Below, piece by piece: positions 10,701-18,276 of a stretch of DNA of 64,000 nt. The stretch comes from Pseudomonas fuscovaginae SE-1 (GTDB taxonomy: Bacteria > Pseudomonadota > Gammaproteobacteria > Pseudomonadales > Pseudomonadaceae), in assembly GCF_000364705.1 (NCBI RefSeq), contig NZ_AQOH01000012.1:1-64000 (forward strand), in the 5' to 3' direction. How positions within the stretch are numbered: position 1 is the stretch's first letter; each line of letters opens with the position of its first letter. The position numbers and the translations under genes were made by a program. A model generated the notes under the pieces. It was not told where the DNA came from and searched no databases. It was given only the letters and a program-made list of their open reading frames with translations.

Positions 10701-10822
10701 TCGTGGTGATTGGCGGCCTGCTTGCCTCGACGGTACTGAGCCTGCTGGTCGTGCCGGTGATTTTCACCTATGTCGACGACGGGCTTGAAGGGCTCAAGCG
10801 GCTTTTGCGCGCACCCCGATAA
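7790..10822 (+). CDS. RND-family efflux permease (PseC-like)
   Basis: 1010 residues, starting at the ATG that overlaps the previous stop (MNISALSIRYPVP). It has the twofold RND layout: transmembrane helix 1, a large periplasmic loop, helices 2-6, then the same again. The proton-relay aspartates are D399-D400 in GILVDDAIVEVEN, equivalent to AcrB D407/D408. A possible terminator begins inside its last codons. It is a proton-driven export pump in the inner membrane and the third member of the set. Export of the lipopeptide is inferred from synteny; a general multidrug role is the alternative. Confidence 0.94.
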   Translation: MNISALSIRYPVPAVMLFVLLTLFGVFGLERLGVQDFPDTDLPTVVISASLEGAAPEQLETEVARKLEDKLTSLRLLQHVTTSISEGSVSIDVTFAIDKDANEALNEVRNAVDSARAELPASLDPPSVSRVTTNTSALLTYVVDAPRMDEEALSWFIDNELSKQLLAVRGVAKVVRVGGVDREIQVDLDPAMMAGLGLGVTDVAARLRAMQKDNSGGQGDLGSGQQALRILAAIDDPAQLGAIRLPTGDGRMVALRQLGSVRDTHAERSTRAYRDGKPVIGFQVLRSLGFSDIGVTADVRRAIQAFGGQHTDIRIEEASNSVEPVLENYRGSMVLLYEGMLLAVLVVGWFLRDWRATIVVATALPLSIIPTFGVMYFAGFTLNTISLLALALVIGILVDDAIVEVENIERHLRQGKSPRQAAIEASDEIGLAVVATTVTLVAVFLPTAFMGGISGKLFRQFGVTASAALLFSLLVARMLTPMMAAYLLRARPHVAQDSGLMNRYLAWIRTSLRRRRTTMALVGLLLIGSLALIPLLPTSFLPAQDNARSTISLELAPGSSLEQTAAMALQADARLHAIAEVAHVFSAVGSGDISGGGNRKAVLTVDLLPRGERALRQSEVEAKMREVLRSLPGVRVNVGGDRSGERLDIVLASDDGDLLERTASALEPQLRQLKGIGNVTSSTAVQRPEIQMRPDYVRAAELGISSQDIADTLRMATYGEYSSSLGKVNLSQRQVDVRVRMQPQVRTDLERIAQLRVRGHDGQVALASLGEIGMGSGPAQIDRLDRLRNITLSIELNGRNVGEVMDEARRLPGLRHLPGQVRLVEQGELQLMSELFGNFSLAMAVGVFCIYSVLVLLFHDFMQPFTILSALPLSLGGALLALLAGGMSFSMASVIGLLMLMGIVTKNSILLVEYAIMARRDPRMSRHDALIDACHKRAQPILMTTIAMGAGMLPTALGWGGESGFRQPMAVVVIGGLLASTVLSLLVVPVIFTYVDDGLEGLKRLLRAPR

Positions 10823-10851
10823 AAGCGATGGACCGCTATCGGGGTGTTTTC
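10813..10851 (+). terminator. Rho-independent terminator after the RND pump
   Basis: ACCCCGATA pairs with TATCGGGGT (9 bp) and is followed by GTTTTC. It overlaps the RND stop codon and lies between two convergent genes, so it may act in both directions. Confidence 0.7.
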
Positions 10852-10869
10852 ACTTACCGGAACCAGGAT

Positions 10870-11682
10870 TCAGAGGGCATTTTGCAAAACGTTAGAACTC
10901 TCCGGAGCCGTGCTGGCGTCGGCCGAATGCATCCAGCGGATCAGCGAACGACGCCCGCCGATGCCCATCTTGATGGAGGCCCGCTTGAGATAGCTTTCCA
11001 CGGTGTTGACCCGCAGCGCCAACTGCTCGGCCAATTCCGGAGCGGTGCGCCCGGCGAGCAGGCCGACGCAGACTTCGGTTTCCCGGGCGGACAGTTTCAC
11101 GCCGAACATTTCCAGGCGTTGGATAAAACGCTGGCGCAAGGTATCCATGCCGCCGCCGTCCAGCTCCTGGGCTGGCGACGAGGCCTCCTGGCGGTGTGCC
11201 GCCGGCATGAGGGCCTCGATATGTTCGCCGATCATCGGCAGCAGGAGGCAGGAAAATTCCTCGAGGAAAGCGCACTCCCGAGGGGAAAACCCTTGCGATG
11301 GATTGACGCGATAGAGGGAGAAAACGTAGCTGCGGCTCTTGGTATGACTGATCAGGTGCAGGTGATTGGGCCGGGTGTGCGTGGTGGATGCCCGTTGACA
11401 GCCGACCAGTTCGGTTGGCGGCAGCGGCGCCCCATCGACGGAGGGCGTCGCGCGCCTGACGGCGATGGCATTCATCAGGGTATCGGTGCAGATCGGGCTG
11501 ATGCCCACGCCACCGATGCTCGAGGTGGTCGGATATGGGGTATCCAGGCGCAGTTCGGTGATATGCGTGGCATCGGCGGGCAATTGTGCAGCGATCAGGT
11601 CATGCAGCATGCGCGGAAAATTTCGATTGTCGGTGCTGGCGATCACTTTGCCGAGAGAGGGGAAAAGCCATTGCAGGTTCAT
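10870..11682 (-). CDS. LuxR-type regulator without AHL-binding domain (RfiA-like)
   Basis: 270 residues from the ATG preceded by GGAGACCCG; the longer frame to 11739 lacks such a site. The C-terminal part (about 205-262) is a GerE/LuxR helix-turn-helix (LSARETEVCVGLLAGRTAPE). The N-terminal part shows none of the conserved tryptophan, tyrosine and aspartate residues of AHL-binding domains and has no receiver domain. It lies 91 bp downstream of the AHL synthase on the same strand. In P. corrugata the LuxR-like gene rfiA is co-transcribed with pcoI and controls lipopeptide production. The same role is likely here, inferred from position and architecture. Confidence 0.88.
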   Translation of the reverse strand: MNLQWLFPSLGKVIASTDNRNFPRMLHDLIAAQLPADATHITELRLDTPYPTTSSIGGVGISPICTDTLMNAIAVRRATPSVDGAPLPPTELVGCQRASTTHTRPNHLHLISHTKSRSYVFSLYRVNPSQGFSPRECAFLEEFSCLLLPMIGEHIEALMPAAHRQEASSPAQELDGGGMDTLRQRFIQRLEMFGVKLSARETEVCVGLLAGRTAPELAEQLALRVNTVESYLKRASIKMGIGGRRSLIRWMHSADASTAPESSNVLQNAL

Positions 11683-11773
11683 CGGGTCTCCATTTTTTTG
11701 CTGCTGGGCACAACGGCGGGGCGCCGCCCAAGGTTCCATGAGATTTATCGGGTACGTATCAGGGGGGGCGGGA

Positions 11774-12514
11774 TCATCGGTTGGCAGGAGGTGGGGAGCC
11801 GCGGCCGATGCGGTCGAAAGTCGGTAATGCCGCCATGGGCGCGTCGGCCAGGCATTGCAGGTGATTCATCTTGAGCATGTGGTCGTGGATTGCCGTGCTG
11901 CACGGCAGTGTGCCGTAGATGATTTTTTCGCCTTTGCTGCCTTGCGCGATATGGCGTCGTTGGACCACCCAGCCGGAGCGTTTTAGAACTTTCTCCATCA
12001 GTGCGTCGACAACGACTTCATAAGTGTCGATGGCTTGAGTGGAGGCGAACTGCAACATGACCAGGAACAGTGCGACCGTGCGCAAGTCAACTTTGGCTTC
12101 AGTAAAGTCGTTGAGCGAAGTTTCACCGCTCAACAAGGCAAAGCGACTGGCTTCCCAGCATCTGAGCAGATCGGGTCGGGAGCGCTCATCGCTCAGGACA
12201 AAACTCAAGGCACCATCGATCAGGGTGGGCTTATGGGACGGGCGAAGTCTGACACAACCGGTCACTTGGGCACATTTATGAGTATAGAGATAGAGGGTGT
12301 CGTCATCGTCGTATTCGTCGAACTCATGTTCACTGCCACGATAACTGCCGATGTCCCACTTTCTCCGGTCAATAAAGGCGGCCTTACGAATACTGAGTAT
12401 TTGCGCTAATGCAGGGGCAGGCAGTTCGCAGTAGCTGGCGATGGCCACATGCACCGTGGAGGAACTGTGCGAGTTTGCGGAAAAAATGTACGAGCTGGGG
12501 GGGGAACCAATCAT
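11774..12514 (-). CDS. LuxI-family N-acyl-homoserine lactone synthase (PcoI-like)
   Basis: 246 residues from the ATG at 12514. Family landmarks are present: R43, F47 and W53 (SIRKAAFIDRRKW), E64-x-D66-x-x-D69 (EFDEYD), R89 in GCVRLRP, and E121/R124 in WEASRF. It makes an acyl-homoserine lactone from S-adenosylmethionine and an acyl carrier; chain length cannot be read. The start is uncertain. A GTG at 12454 gives 226 residues and places the conserved Arg at 23, as in typical LuxI proteins, while the open frame extends further to a TTG inside the lux box. Neither ATG nor GTG has a good Shine-Dalgarno. The AHL-binding LuxR 1.1 kb upstream is its likely partner. Confidence 0.92.
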   Translation of the reverse strand: MIGSPPSSYIFSANSHSSSTVHVAIASYCELPAPALAQILSIRKAAFIDRRKWDIGSYRGSEHEFDEYDDDDTLYLYTHKCAQVTGCVRLRPSHKPTLIDGALSFVLSDERSRPDLLRCWEASRFALLSGETSLNDFTEAKVDLRTVALFLVMLQFASTQAIDTYEVVVDALMEKVLKRSGWVVQRRHIAQGSKGEKIIYGTLPCSTAIHDHMLKMNHLQCLADAPMAALPTFDRIGRGSPPPANR

Positions 12515-12884
12515 AAATAAGTCATGAAGAGGACGTAGATGCTCATTTTTATTGATCCCGTACAAGCACGGCAACTGTACTTAAGTGCAGGTGCCCGGCG
12601 GATGCGAACTGCTGTCTAATTACCATCGTCAGAACGACTGGAGTACGGGCCATTATCGAAATTGCAGCGACTGCAATGATAAGGCTCGAGAGATTTCCGA
12701 ATCTGTGACAGCGGTCACGAGTCTAACTTTGGCTCGAAGTATCGAGGGTGATCTTTCATCAAATTGAAACAAACGCAGGCGCACGCCCGCCTTTGCAAGG
12801 CGAGGCAGGGAAGAACGGGTTTTCCAGGCTGGAAAACAAGTCGAGCGATAAATAAATCCATAGAGAAATCTTAGGGAGCGTGTC
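12515..12884. other. Divergent promoter region between AHL synthase and LysE-type exporter
   Basis: No coding sequence is supported in these 370 bp. The region contains the lux-box-like palindrome and is more AT-rich toward 12884, where GGGAG provides the ribosome-binding site of the exporter gene. Short frames here have no ribosome-binding sites. Confidence 0.7.
12573..12592 (-). promoter_or_regulatory. lux-box-like operator upstream of the AHL synthase
   Basis: On the minus strand this reads ACCTGCACTTAAGTACAGTT, with the ACCTG-N10-CAG arms of lux boxes. Its centre is about 68 bp upstream of the ATG at 12514, leaving room for a promoter with the box near -42. It suggests autoinduction by the AHL-bound LuxR. 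Confidence 0.65.
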
Positions 12885-13484
12885 ATGTATTATGTTGCAA
12901 TTGCGATGCTCACGGTATTGCTGGTACCCGGTCCGACGAACTCGTTGTTGCTGCAGTCGGGAATCACTCGTGGTCTGGGAAGCTACTCGTTGAAGTTGAT
13001 TCTTGCCGAATGGACGGCCTACCTGGCCCAGATTACCGCGTGGGGGCTGTTCATCGATGCGCTGACACAGAACTACGCCTGGGTCGTGGTGTTGACCAAG
13101 AGCCTGGCGGTGATCTTCCTGTTCTACATTTCCCTGAAACTGTGGTTCTCGGTACAGGTCGATCCGTCTGGAAAGCCGGCTGCCATCTCGGTTTCAGCAT
13201 TGTTCCTGGCAACCCTGACCAACCCGAAAGGGCTGTTCTTCGCGTCATTCGTCGCCCCGCCCGGGACCTTCCTGCATCTGGAAAGTTACCTGGCATTCAT
13301 GGCGGTCTTTTCCCTGGTGATTCTTCCCGTGGCTATTGTCTGGGTGAGCCTGGGAGCCTTTTGCGAGCGTAAACTTTCATCGTTCATATCGGGCAACAGA
13401 GTCAATAAATTTGTCTCATTGGTCATCGGCGTGTTTGCCAGCATGGCGTTGTACAACCTCGCCTCGAACGTCATCCTGGCCTGA
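12885..13484 (+). CDS. LysE/RhtB-family exporter
   Basis: 199 residues with about six hydrophobic helices and the N-terminal PGPTNSLLLQSG motif (about residues 11-22) typical of LysE/RhtB amino-acid exporters. The ATG follows GGGAG by 6 nt. Family members export amino acids and homoserine or homoserine lactones. The gene sits between the AHL synthase (divergent) and the AHL receptor (convergent), which makes quorum-signal or precursor export conceivable, but the sequence does not show the substrate. Confidence 0.88.
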   Translation: MYYVAIAMLTVLLVPGPTNSLLLQSGITRGLGSYSLKLILAEWTAYLAQITAWGLFIDALTQNYAWVVVLTKSLAVIFLFYISLKLWFSVQVDPSGKPAAISVSALFLATLTNPKGLFFASFVAPPGTFLHLESYLAFMAVFSLVILPVAIVWVSLGAFCERKLSSFISGNRVNKFVSLVIGVFASMALYNLASNVILA

Positions 13485-13524
13485 TCGATCCCTTTCGCGG
13501 CAGTGAAAAAATCAAGGTGACAAC

Positions 13525-13580
13525 TGAGTCAGCCTCGAATACAAGCAACCCGTGCGAGAGGGAAAGAGAGGGCTGACTCA
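13525..13580. repeat. Inverted repeat between convergent exporter and LuxR genes
   Basis: TGAGTCAGCC (13525-13534) and GGCTGACTCA (13571-13580) are perfect reverse complements separated by 36 nt. No T-tract flanks either side, so a terminator role is uncertain. Confidence 0.5.
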
Positions 13581-13590
13581 AGAAAACCGA

Positions 13591-14322
13591 CTAGAATATA
13601 TTGTAGCGAATGGCCTTGACCATGGCCTGCCTGATATTGGTACAACCGAGTTTTTCGGTGATTTTCTTGGCGTAGAACTTCACCGTGCGTTCGGTGATAT
13701 TCATGATCAGACCAATTTCCTGATAATTCTTTCCAAGGGCCAGCCAGTGCAGGAATTCGATTTCCCGGGGGCTCAGCGACAACAAATCTTCCTGACTCTC
13801 TTCAATCGGTCGATGCTGATGGATGATGGAGCTGATTGCCTGGATCAGGAACAGGTTCGATTGAATGATACGAGCGAAATCGGGATCACCTTCGACACAG
13901 GGCAAGTGCAATGAACCGAAAGCACTGCCGGGCTCATGAATGGGAATGCTGAAACCCTGGTCAATACCATAACGGGCAGACTGCTCGAAGACTTTGTTGG
14001 GCGCCCGGACGGGATCGTGCAGGCTGTCCCAGAAAAAAGGCGATGAGGTGAGGGCGGCATTGGCCATGACCGGATCGCACTTGTAGAGTGCCCGCTTGCG
14101 ATAGGTGTCGACCCATTCGGCCGGGTAGTTGCCATGAATGGAAATATCGCCGTTGTCGATTGAATGAGAATCGGCATAGACATAGGCGAATCGTGTTATC
14201 TCCAGTTTTTGAAGTGCCCAGTTCAAGACTTCGACGTAGGTTGTTGCAGTGGCCCCGGGCATGTTGTTTTCAACTTCTCTGACCAGATCAAACGTATGTT
14301 TGATTGTGCGGGGTTTGGGCAT
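13591..14322 (-). CDS. LuxR-type AHL receptor and transcription factor (PcoR-like)
   Basis: 243 residues; the ATG follows GGAGCC. The N-terminal autoinducer-binding domain carries W70, Y74, D83, P84 and W98, which match TraR W57, Y61, D70, P71 and W85 with a constant offset of 13. The C-terminal helix-turn-helix (about 178-235) reads LSPREIEFLHWLALGKNYQE. It is therefore an intact signal-responsive LuxR, expected to bind the AHL made by the neighbouring LuxI and to act at lux boxes such as 12573-12592. It probably controls the RfiA-like regulator and, through it, the lipopeptide genes. Confidence 0.93.
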   Translation of the reverse strand: MPKPRTIKHTFDLVREVENNMPGATATTYVEVLNWALQKLEITRFAYVYADSHSIDNGDISIHGNYPAEWVDTYRKRALYKCDPVMANAALTSSPFFWDSLHDPVRAPNKVFEQSARYGIDQGFSIPIHEPGSAFGSLHLPCVEGDPDFARIIQSNLFLIQAISSIIHQHRPIEESQEDLLSLSPREIEFLHWLALGKNYQEIGLIMNITERTVKFYAKKITEKLGCTNIRQAMVKAIRYNIF

Positions 14323-14664
14323 GACAAACGGGCTCCGGTCGGCTGAGTGTGCTCCGATTTATGCATCTGTATTTGGGGGGGCGGCTGTTTTATAACATCG
14401 CCGAAAAACCATTTCAACATGTGTCAAAGTGAGATCACAGGTGAATGGAGGAGCCATGGGATCACTCATTTTTAAAGCATTTCCCTTGTCTTGACCTGTC
14501 GGTACGGTCAGGTTTGCCACGACGTTTCAGCCACGCCAGGGAGTTTTGTGACCGCTCAGTCACGGACAAGTTCCCCGCTGGCACGTCGCGATGCCCTCCC
14601 GGGGTCCATGGCCTAGACGGCAACCAGCACGCCAGGGCAGTCGCAGAGGCCTTTCACACAGGGC
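14323..14664. other. Non-coding region upstream of the AHL receptor
   Basis: I see no supportable gene in these 340 bp. A run of seven G lies near 14375, and the region holds the promoter of the LuxR gene. Frames crossing it lack ribosome-binding sites and recognisable domains. Confidence 0.6.
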
Positions 14665-14824
14665 CTAGGTTCTGTCTGAAAAATCTTGATACTCGGTGAT
14701 GCTGCGTTGAAAACCGCCTCGGAATGCTCATTTACTCCAGTAAAGTCGGGCGCGACCCCGGCCGTTCCTCGGCGGTTTTCGCCTTGCCTGACCTTCGTCT
14801 CAAGACTTTTCAGACAAAGCCTAG
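14665..14824. mobile_element. 160-bp MITE-like palindromic element
   Basis: The terminal 25 bp are imperfect inverted repeats, 22 of 25 identical, beginning CTAGGTTCTGTCTG on the left and ending in CAGACAAAGCCTAG on the right. A second inverted repeat lies inside (GAAAACCGCC against GGCGGTTTTC). There is no transposase, and CTAG at both ends could be a target duplication. The right end supplies the TAG stop codon of the neighbouring HD-GYP gene. Confidence 0.6.
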
Positions 14825-16041
14825 AGTGCGCCTTTCCAAAGCTCGTCGATATTGCGAAAGCCCCAGGCTTCGGGTGACTCCCGGCCAACGATCCTGTCCG
14901 TGCCGCAGACCTTGGCGAGGTCGACGATTCGGGGCAGGATCGGTGTGCGGCCCTTGGTCATGAAGAACACCTTGACCTTGGGCGTCAGCAGCGACCGCTC
15001 ATGCTGCTCGGTCACCACTCCCAGCGCGCCGCTTTCGAGGCGTATCAGGGAACCCACGGGGTAGATGCCGACGGTACGGACGAACGCCTTGAAAAGGTTT
15101 TCGTCGAAGTGCCCCTGCCACTCCGCCATCTTGTGAATCGACTCGGCAGGGCACCAGCCCTTCTTGTAGGGGCGGTCGGAGGTGATGGCATCGTACACGT
15201 CACACACCGCGCCCATCCGGGCGAACAGGCTGATCTGATCGCCCTTGAGGTTGGACGGATAGCCTGAGCCATCGAACTTTTCGTGATGGTGCAGGCAGAC
15301 ATCCACCGCCAGCGCGCCGACATGCTGGCTATGCACCAGCAGCTCGCCGCCGGCCTGCGGGTGCCGGCGAACCAGGTCGAACTCGGCGTCGTCGAGTTTC
15401 CCGGGCTTGTTGAGAATGGCATCCGGTACGGTGGCCTTGCCAATGTCGTGCAGCAACCCGGCAATGCCCGCTTCGTGCACCAGATCCTCGGCAAGCCCGA
15501 GCTGGCGGGCAAGGCCGATCATCAAGGCACACACGGCAACCGAATGCAGGTAGGTGTATTCATCGGCCTTCTTCAGTCGCACCAGGCTGATCAGTGCATT
15601 GGGATGCCGGTGGATGGAACGGGTGATGTCGTCGACCAGCGTATCGACACCATCGAGTTCGACCAGCGCGCCCATCCGCACATGATTGAACATCTCCAGC
15701 ACGGCCGCCTTGGACCGCTGGCAGATCTTCAAGGCCGATGCCAGTTCATCCTCCATGGTCGAATGGATGACGGTGGTTTTCTCGGCAATCCCCCCCAGGC
15801 GCTCGGCCGCCTTCCGGCCAACCTCGTCGGGAGACAGGCTGGCCGTGCCCGGCGGCACGTCGAGCCCCTTGCTGGTGTCGATCCAGACCTGGGAGACGGA
15901 AGACCCCAGGAGCTGACGCAGATCCTGTTCGCTGCTGAGCATGAACCGCCCCCTCAGAAAGGGATGGTTCATCCAGGAACCGCACAACTCCTTGATGTAC
16001 ATGCCAACGCAGAGATCGGTTGTTTTTATGCATTTCAACAT
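14821..16041 (-). CDS. HD-GYP domain protein, probable cyclic-di-GMP phosphodiesterase
   Basis: 406 residues from the ATG of [10 protein letters not shown]; an upstream extension reaching 16461 is rejected as non-coding. The N-terminal third resembles DUF3391, common before HD-GYP domains. The HD-GYP domain follows, with LLHDIGK and [12 protein letters not shown] intact, so metal binding and hydrolysis of cyclic di-GMP are expected. Such enzymes lower c-di-GMP and affect motility and biofilm. The last codon and stop coincide with the end of the MITE-like element, so the C-terminus may have been changed by its insertion. Confidence 0.9.
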   Translation of the reverse strand: MLKCIKTTDLCVGMYIKELCGSWMNHPFLRGRFMLSSEQDLRQLLGSSVSQVWIDTSKGLDVPPGTASLSPDEVGRKAAERLGGIAEKTTVIHSTMEDELASALKICQRSKAAVLEMFNHVRMGALVELDGVDTLVDDITRSIHRHPNALISLVRLKKADEYTYLHSVAVCALMIGLARQLGLAEDLVHEAGIAGLLHDIGKATVPDAILNKPGKLDDAEFDLVRRHPQAGGELLVHSQHVGALAVDVCLHHHEKFDGSGYPSNLKGDQISLFARMGAVCDVYDAITSDRPYKKGWCPAESIHKMAEWQGHFDENLFKAFVRTVGIYPVGSLIRLESGALGVVTEQHERSLLTPKVKVFFMTKGRTPILPRIVDLAKVCGTDRIVGRESPEAWGFRNIDELWKGAL

Positions 16042-16592
16042 GGCAGGCAACCTTATCAAGGGAAAACGCGAGTCCTGCTTCTGAAGCTGCCTTCCCTGGG
16101 TGGATATTATTGCGCCAGCATGCCCCATTGTTTGGGCCAGTTCCTGTCGATAGTCAAGAGGCAATCGACGTCCCCGGGTGTCACCGGCTTGCCGGAGCAC
16201 TCTGCAACCGCCGTGGGAGTCGGCTTGCCACGGTCGGCATTCCGACGAACCGTCGCAGGCGACCCTGTCTGCGCGACCGCGGCGCCCAGGAAATCGCCAT
16301 CGCCGCAAAGCCGGCTTCCACGGGATTCGACTCCCGAGGGCCCTGGATGGCGCAGTTGGACGAGGATGTGTCGTAAACGACAAGCACGCGCCAGAAGGGA
16401 GTGATAGCCTGACGGAACCGACGTCACGGGCACCCAGGCAGACTGCCTGCTTTTGCCGCACGACAGGGATTTCGAAGCCTGAAGACCATTGATTGGCTTT
16501 GGATGCCTAGTCCAGAGGAACTTCCAGTGAGGCAGTTGGCGTTTCAAACCGTTCCGGCTGCCTCATACGACTCAACAACCCAGGGACAGGGA
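16042..16592. other. Intergenic region with a degenerate REP pair
   Basis: No gene is supported in these 550 bp. Two REP-like copies in opposite orientation lie at about 16211-16238 (GTGGGAGTCGGCTTGCCACG) and 16296-16323 (GCCGGCTTCCACGG on the same strand). This resembles a decayed REPIN doublet. Long frames crossing it on both strands look like GC-rich shadows. Confidence 0.5.
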
Positions 16593-17138
16593 ATGCTCAT
16601 CGTCTTCAGCGGCCTGCCAGGCACCGGAAAAACGACCATTGCCAAGGAGCTGGCGGAAAGAACCGGCGCCGTTTATCTGCGGATCGACACGATCGAGCAG
16701 GCGATCCGTAATTCCGGCGTGCTTGCACAGGGTGTGGGCCGCAGTGGTTATCTGGTCGCCAATGACCTGGCACTCAGCAACCTGCGCTTGCGGCGCCGGG
16801 TCATCGCCGATTGTGTCAACCCGGTGGGCGAAAGCCGAAAGGCATGGCGCGATATCGCCTCTCTGGCGGACGTTCGGTTGGTCAATATCCAGGTGATCTG
16901 CAGCGACAAGCACGAACATCGGCGCCGGGTGGAAACACGGGAAGCCGACGTTGCGGGGCTGACGCCACCCAACTGGCAATCGGTGCTCGAACATGAATAC
17001 GAAGCGTGGGAAGAGGCGCCGTTGAGCATCGATACCGCCCTCATGTCCGCGACGGAAGCGGTCGAGCTGATCATGCGCAGCGGGCTTCAGCTTGGTCTTC
17101 AAGGTTGGATACGTGGCAGGGCGGTGGATCAGGGGTAA
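16593..17138 (+). CDS. AAA_33-type P-loop kinase-like protein
   Basis: 181 residues from the ATG of MLIVFSGLPGTGKTT, preceded by an AGGGA element; an in-frame upstream extension to 16503 is less likely. Walker A is GLPGTGKTT at residues 6-14. The rest fits small nucleotide kinases of the AAA_33/zeta-toxin-like superfamily (YLRIDTIEQAI; RRRVETREADVAG as a possible lid). The substrate is unknown. No antitoxin-like partner is visible, so a simple kinase role is preferred to a toxin role. Confidence 0.75.
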   Translation: MLIVFSGLPGTGKTTIAKELAERTGAVYLRIDTIEQAIRNSGVLAQGVGRSGYLVANDLALSNLRLRRRVIADCVNPVGESRKAWRDIASLADVRLVNIQVICSDKHEHRRRVETREADVAGLTPPNWQSVLEHEYEAWEEAPLSIDTALMSATEAVELIMRSGLQLGLQGWIRGRAVDQG

Positions 17139-17302
17139 TTTTCTTGACCATGATGACGCTCGTTCTTCATGAGTGGAGCTCGTCATTTCACGCTGCACAA
17201 CGCAAGGGTGACGAGCTCAGCGCGGGCGTGCATTTGCTGGAGGTTGCGGACGGGACTTTTTGGGGGGCATTTGTACTCCCTGTTGCACCTCCGGCTTCGA
17301 CT

Positions 17303-18082
17303 TCACAGATTCGGCAGTTCCTCAAACCCCAACTCCCGAATAAACACCGAAAACAGCTCCGGCTGCGAGGAAATATCCAGCTTCGCGTACAAATGCCGCC
17401 GATGCGCCTTGATCGTCTCCGGTGAAATCCCCAGCCGCTGGGCCATGGCCTTCGATGAATAGCCCCGGAGAATCAGCCGGGCGATTTCCAGCTCCCGCTC
17501 CGACAACACGCCCTGGCCAAACTTCGCCAGCGCATCGCCCACCGGTGGCTGCAACGGCATGGAAATGCCGATGCGGGTCCAGTTCTGCTCGAGCAGGGCC
17601 AGCACCCAGCCACCGACCAGGCTCAGTTTCCCCAGTTCCGCCGACTCGAACGCCCGGCACATGCCCAGCGACACGGAGATCACGCCATCCGGCACCTGCA
17701 GCAGAAACTGCACTTCATCCACCAGCACATGGTCCTGGAAGTAGTTAAGGTAATAGTCCGTCTGCCAGAAATGGTCCGGCGCGACCTCCTCAAGGTGATA
17801 GAAACCACTGGCCAAGCCTTCGCGAGCGGCCTGGTAGAACGGGTCCAGCAGGTACAAGCCATCGAGATACAACTCTCCCGCCGCCGGTGCCGGCGCGGCA
17901 TCGTACTCCTCGAGCACATGGGGCGCGCCCTGGGCAGGGAAGTGAATCGCCAGCGCGTTGTCGAACGGTACCCAATGGCGCAGCAGCAGGATCAGTTGGC
18001 GCCAGAAACGCGGGCTGCCAATCTGCTCGATCGTGCGCGCCAGCGCGGTGTGGCTGGCGACTTCGTTGAAGAGAATGTCCAC
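17303..18082 (-). CDS. LuxR-family transcriptional regulator
   Basis: 259 residues from a GTG start with AAGGA 7 nt upstream. The C-terminal LuxR/GerE helix-turn-helix (about 190-248) reads LSERELEIARLILRGYSSKA. The N-terminal region is a LuxR-associated domain of unknown ligand and lacks the AHL residues found in the 13591-14322 receptor. It is divergent from the permease/aminopeptidase pair, with an unusual double palindrome between them, so it probably controls that pair. Confidence 0.85.
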   Translation of the reverse strand: MDILFNEVASHTALARTIEQIGSPRFWRQLILLLRHWVPFDNALAIHFPAQGAPHVLEEYDAAPAPAAGELYLDGLYLLDPFYQAAREGLASGFYHLEEVAPDHFWQTDYYLNYFQDHVLVDEVQFLLQVPDGVISVSLGMCRAFESAELGKLSLVGGWVLALLEQNWTRIGISMPLQPPVGDALAKFGQGVLSERELEIARLILRGYSSKAMAQRLGISPETIKAHRRHLYAKLDISSQPELFSVFIRELGFEELPNL

Positions 18083-18138
18083 GGCTGCGTCCTTGAAACG
18101 GGTAGGGCATTGGCGCCCGATTTGCCGTGGCTGTCAAC

Positions 18139-18157
18139 GGGGGTACCCCCTAGGGGG
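18139..18157. promoter_or_regulatory. Overlapping G/C-rich palindromes, candidate operator
   Basis: GGGGGTACCCCC and CCCCCTAGGGGG overlap by five bases in the divergent promoter region between the LuxR regulator and the permease. Their symmetry and position suggest a binding site for the adjacent LuxR protein. Confidence 0.55.
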
Positions 18158-18276
18158 AATTGTCCGGGCCGGGCTACCTGCCTAGATTGCGGAGCTATCA
18201 AGCGGGCCGGCGAGCCCGCCATTCATCGAATTCGAGTTCTGCCTCTCAACACCAACAACAACGTGAGGATGAACCT

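Noticed and set aside
10828-11874. Long + strand frame over the RfiA-like gene
   Set aside because: Shadow of the minus-strand LuxR gene, which has a clear domain and start.
14613-14888. Frames within the MITE-like element
   Set aside because: Repeat sequence, no start signals or domain.
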